Shown: piece after piece, positions 30,824-33,145 of the stretch
Position numbering within the stretch: position 1 is the stretch's first letter
Layout: each line of letters starts with the position of its first letter
The notes under the pieces: model-generated
Databases searched by the model: none
What the model saw: the letters and a program-made list of their open reading frames with translations, nothing else
Told to the model about the DNA's origin: nothing
DNA from: Actinomadura sp. KC345
GTDB lineage: Bacteria; Actinomycetota; Actinomycetes; Streptosporangiales; Streptosporangiaceae
DNA length: 33,145 nt
Reading direction: 5' to 3'
Assembly (NCBI RefSeq): GCF_004348515.1
Contig: NZ_SMKH01000055.1
Span: 1 to 33,145, forward strand
Position numbers and translations under genes: made by a program

Positions 30824-31891
30824 TCACGGGCCGGTGGCCCGCTCCCGGGGCGCTCCGTCGAGGCCGGGGTCGAAGACGACCCGCGGCGCGTCGATCGTCC
30901 GGTCGTTCATCCCGGCCAGCGTCGCGGCGAGCCCGCCGAACCCGATCCGCATGCCGGCCATGCCGTCGGCGCGCAACCTGCCGTCGGCGGCGAACCGGAT
31001 CGCGGCGGCGGTGTCGGCCCGGCCGTAGCCCATGGACGCGACCACCTCGATCTCGCGGGCCAGCCAGTCGCGCACGGAGACGGCGGCCGGCTCCAGCGGG
31101 TAGCCGAGCAGGGAGAGCCGGCCACCGCGCCGGAGCATCTCCGCCCCCGTCTGGACCAGCGGGGCGATCCCCGTGCACTCGATGACCAGGTCGGCTCCGA
31201 GCCCGCCGGAAAGCTCGGCGATGCGCTCGAAGGCCTGTTCCGGGGGCACGGACTCGTCCGCGCCGAGATCGGCCGCGAGGTCGCGCCTGGCGGCGGAAGG
31301 CTCGACGACGAGCACGCGGCCCGCGCCGGCGAGCCTCGCCCACTGGCCGGCGAACTGCCCGATGGCGCCGCCGCCCTGGACGACGACCAGGTCGTCCATC
31401 CGGAGCCGGGCTCGCCGGACGCCGCGGTAGGCCACCGCCGCGGGCTCCAGCAGCTCGCGCGCCGCCGCCGGCATGGACGCGGGCACCGGCATCACCCGGC
31501 TCGCGGTCACCGCGATGCGGTCGGAGAAGCCGCCCCACGGCGGCGCGGCCTCGTCCCGCCCGCGCGCCTGCCGCAGGGTGGTGGCGCACAGGTCGCCGAG
31601 GTTGCGCCGGCACGGGGGGCACGTTCCGCAGGAGGAACCGACGGTCACGGCGACGATCTGCCCGATGCCGAGGTCCTCGACGTCCGCGCCGGTCTCGGCG
31701 ACCGTCCCGACCCACTCGTGGCCGAAGATCGAGGGAGGCAGCTCACGCCCGCCGGCCGCGAAGTGGTGGGCGTCCGTGGCGCAGACGCTGCACGACAGGA
31801 CGTCGACGACGACGCCGCCGCGGTCGGGCACGGGAGCGGCGACCTCGTCGATCCGGATCTCGCCCTCCGCGCTGATGAACGCTGCTCGCAC
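30824..31891 (-). CDS. Zinc-dependent alcohol dehydrogenase
   Basis: This 355-residue medium-chain dehydrogenase has catalytic zinc ligands C37 and H58-E59 (GHEW). All four structural zinc cysteines are present (C88, C91, C94, C102). The NAD(P) motif GGGAIGQFAG follows. I chose the GTG start at 31891 because AAGGAG lies 5 bases upstream and the family N-terminus begins there; an upstream in-frame ATG would add 22 unlikely residues. It oxidises an alcohol intermediate, substrate unknown, and is divergent from the canonical SDR gene at the right end of the island. Confidence 0.93.
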   Translation of the reverse strand: MRAAFISAEGEIRIDEVAAPVPDRGGVVVDVLSCSVCATDAHHFAAGGRELPPSIFGHEWVGTVAETGADVEDLGIGQIVAVTVGSSCGTCPPCRRNLGDLCATTLRQARGRDEAAPPWGGFSDRIAVTASRVMPVPASMPAAARELLEPAAVAYRGVRRARLRMDDLVVVQGGGAIGQFAGQWARLAGAGRVLVVEPSAARRDLAADLGADESVPPEQAFERIAELSGGLGADLVIECTGIAPLVQTGAEMLRRGGRLSLLGYPLEPAAVSVRDWLAREIEVVASMGYGRADTAAAIRFAADGRLRADGMAGMRIGFGGLAATLAGMNDRTIDAPRVVFDPGLDGAPRERATGP

Positions 31892-31928
31892 CGCGGCTCC
31901 TTCGCATCGACCCGGAAAATATAGGTCG

Positions 31929-31957
31929 AGTATCAAGTTATTGCCGGAGCAGGTCAA
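31929..31957 (-). promoter_or_regulatory. Putative promoter of zinc alcohol dehydrogenase
   Basis: Read on the minus strand, TTGACC (31952-31957) and GATACT (31929-31934) are 17 bases apart, about 37 bases before the GTG start at 31891. No TTACT-N13-AGTAAC repeat overlaps it. Confidence 0.5.
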
Positions 31958-32011
31958 GCCGGCGCCGCGGCCTGACCTGACTTATCCGTGAAGAGCAGCA
32001 TGTTGGGCGTC

Positions 32012-32040
32012 TTCACTTCTTACTGACTCTAACCTAAAGT
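32012..32040 (+). promoter_or_regulatory. Putative promoter of SDR gene
   Basis: TTCACT (32012-32017) and TAAAGT (32035-32040) are 17 bases apart, about 40 bases before the ATG at 32080. Candidate operator D covers the spacer and the -10 box. Confidence 0.45.
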
Positions 32041-32043
32041 AAC
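32020..32043. promoter_or_regulatory. Candidate operator, site D: TTACT-N13-AGTAAC
   Basis: TTACT (32020-32024) and AGTAAC (32038-32043) make the cleanest copy of the repeat, with five symmetrical bases on each arm. It overlaps the -10 box of the SDR promoter, fitting repression. Confidence 0.55.
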
Positions 32044-32079
32044 TTGGAGTTTGATCGACAACGAGCAGGAGGGAACCAG

Positions 32080-32832
32080 ATGGACCTGGGACTGGACGGG
32101 CGCAGGGCCCTCATCACGGGCGGCAGCCGGGGGATCGGGCTCGCGATCGCGAAGGCGCTCGTCGCCGAGGGCGCGGAGGTCTCCATCTGCGGCCGTGACC
32201 CGGAGACCCTCGGCCTGGCCGCGAAGTCGCTCGGCGATGTCCACACCCAGCAGGTGGACATGGCGGACTCCGCGTCCATCGACACCTGGGTCGGCGACGC
32301 CGCCGAGGCGCTCGGCGGCATCGACATCGTGATCAGCAACGTGAGCGGTCTCGGCGGCGCGGGTCTCGACGCCTGGCGCCGCAACTTCGAGGTCGATGTG
32401 ATCGGCTACGTGCACCTCGTCCAGGCCGCCCTGCCCCGGTTGGAGGCGTCCGACGCGGCGGCGATCGTGGCCATCGGCACGACCGCCGCGGTGGAGACCT
32501 TCGGGGGGAACCCGGCGGGACCGTACGGCGCACTCAAGGCGGCCACGATCCACCACACCTCCGGCCTGGCCCAGACCCTGGCCCCCAAGGGCATCCGGGC
32601 CAACACGGTCTCCCCCGGCCCCGTCTACTTCGAGGGCGGCAGCTGGGAAACGATCAAGGACCAGAAGCCCGAGTTCTACGAGTCCATCCTGGGTCAGATC
32701 CCGCGCGGCTCGATGGGCTCCGCCGAGGAGATCGCCAGCGTCGTCGCCTTTCTCGCCAGCCCCGCCGCAAGCCTGGTCACCGGAGTCAACGTCGTGGCCG
32801 ACGGCGGCCTGACGAAGAAGGTCAAGTTCTGA
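32080..32832 (+). CDS. Short-chain dehydrogenase/reductase, canonical
   Basis: This 250-residue SDR has the classical cofactor motif TGGSRGIG (about residues 13-20) and active-site Y149-x3-K153. NVSG stands in the NAG position and the C-terminal GVNVVADGG is present. The ATG at 32080 follows AGGAGGGA, so an in-frame TTG at 32044 is not used. It oxidises or reduces a hydroxy/keto group, perhaps at the beta-hydroxyacyl or ring alcohol stage. It is divergent from the zinc alcohol dehydrogenase and preceded by candidate operator D, which ties it to the regulated island. Confidence 0.94.
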   Translation: MDLGLDGRRALITGGSRGIGLAIAKALVAEGAEVSICGRDPETLGLAAKSLGDVHTQQVDMADSASIDTWVGDAAEALGGIDIVISNVSGLGGAGLDAWRRNFEVDVIGYVHLVQAALPRLEASDAAAIVAIGTTAAVETFGGNPAGPYGALKAATIHHTSGLAQTLAPKGIRANTVSPGPVYFEGGSWETIKDQKPEFYESILGQIPRGSMGSAEEIASVVAFLASPAASLVTGVNVVADGGLTKKVKF

Positions 32833-32899
32833 CCCACCCGGACGAAGGCTCGGTCCCGGGAGCGCAGCAGGCCGATGTTCGTGAGGGCTCCGTCACAGA

Positions 32900-32949
32900 G
32901 CGGGAGGAGACGTCGAAGGTCTGTTAAAGTCCGTCTGCTGTCCTCCCGC
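32900..32949. terminator. Weak inverted repeat before the last gene
   Basis: Complementary 9-base arms (32900-32908 and 32941-32949) are separated by 32 bases. It may end SDR transcription or lie in the leader of the lipoprotein gene. The large loop makes it weak. Confidence 0.3.
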
Positions 32950-32965
32950 CTCCCGGAGCTGACCC

Positions 32966-33145
32966 GTGTCCAAGAACATCGCGACCTTGCTGGCTCTCGG
33001 CGGCCTTCTTCTCGGCGTCGCCGCCTGCGACGGCGATGACGGGAGCGGAGCGCAGAGCCCGCCGTCCGCGGCGGGCGCCCCCACGTCCGGTACCACCGCG
33101 CCGGCGGCCCCTTCGGCCACCCCGTCCACCAGCGCCCCGGCGACC
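32966..33145 (+). CDS. Putative lipoprotein, N-terminal part (cut by window end)
   Basis: Sixty codons remain open to the window edge from GTG 32966, with GGAG upstream. The product begins with a signal peptide (SKNIATLLALGG...) and the lipobox VAAC, followed by an acidic patch (DGDDG) and a long Ala/Pro/Ser/Thr linker. It is thus an exported lipoprotein with an unknown folded domain outside the window. It is separated from the SDR gene by 133 bases and is probably not part of the catabolic island. Confidence 0.65.
   Translation, partial: MSKNIATLLALGGLLLGVAACDGDDGSGAQSPPSAAGAPTSGTTAPAAPSATPSTSAPAT

Overview
The window is a high-GC, gene-dense actinomycete-type chromosome segment. GTG and TTG starts, stop/start overlaps, an F420-type (LLM) oxidoreductase, TetR regulators, a SpoIIE-family phosphatase and CaiB/acyl-CoA dehydrogenase operons all fit Actinomycetota, probably a filamentous genus. 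The genus cannot be fixed from the sequence. No tRNA, rRNA, CRISPR array, insertion sequence or phage gene was seen.

Region 1 (1-4709) is signalling. Two overlapping genes (33-500, 497-1465) encode small membrane proteins that together carry three copies of a short motif, V-x-G-x-V-x-Q-V-x-x-V-x-G. It resembles the RHIM-like amyloid signalling motifs of actinobacterial immune-type proteins. Facing them is a minus-strand pair: a PAS-GAF-PP2C (SpoIIE) phosphatase, and a B12-binding protein that carries the W-x9-E-H signature of CarH-type light sensors.

Region 2 (4710-32832) is a catabolic island of about 28 kb for an unidentified, probably cyclic, carboxylic or CoA-activated compound. It begins with an operon for a taurine/nitrate/thiamine-precursor-type ABC transporter with an embedded atypical SDR. 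Divergent from it is a long operon: CoA ligase, 2Fe-2S ferredoxin, Rieske oxygenase, MDR reductase, crotonase, CaiB CoA transferase and an alpha/beta acyl-CoA dehydrogenase pair. A minus-strand operon follows (acyl-CoA dehydrogenase, VOC protein, FAD dehydrogenase), then a TetR gene. Next is a plus-strand operon of aldehyde dehydrogenase, E1 alpha, E1 beta, a second crotonase and a SnoaL-like protein. The rest is an operon of two ThuA-like proteins plus an acyl-CoA dehydrogenase, an LLM oxidoreductase, a second TetR, a zinc alcohol dehydrogenase and a canonical SDR.

The likely logic is import, oxygenation by the Rieske system, activation to CoA thioesters, alpha,beta-dehydrogenation, crotonase-fold chemistry on the ring or side chain, alcohol and aldehyde oxidation, and decarboxylation. 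Four intergenic regions of the island share an imperfect inverted repeat, (T/A)TAC(T/C)-N13-AGT(A/T)AC, placed at or beside plausible promoters. This suggests one TetR-type regulator controls several units. Both crotonases lack the two catalytic glutamates of enoyl-CoA hydratase and one SDR lacks the Tyr-Lys pair, so key steps are probably not textbook beta-oxidation.

Region 3 (32833-33145) holds the start of an unrelated lipoprotein gene cut by the window edge.
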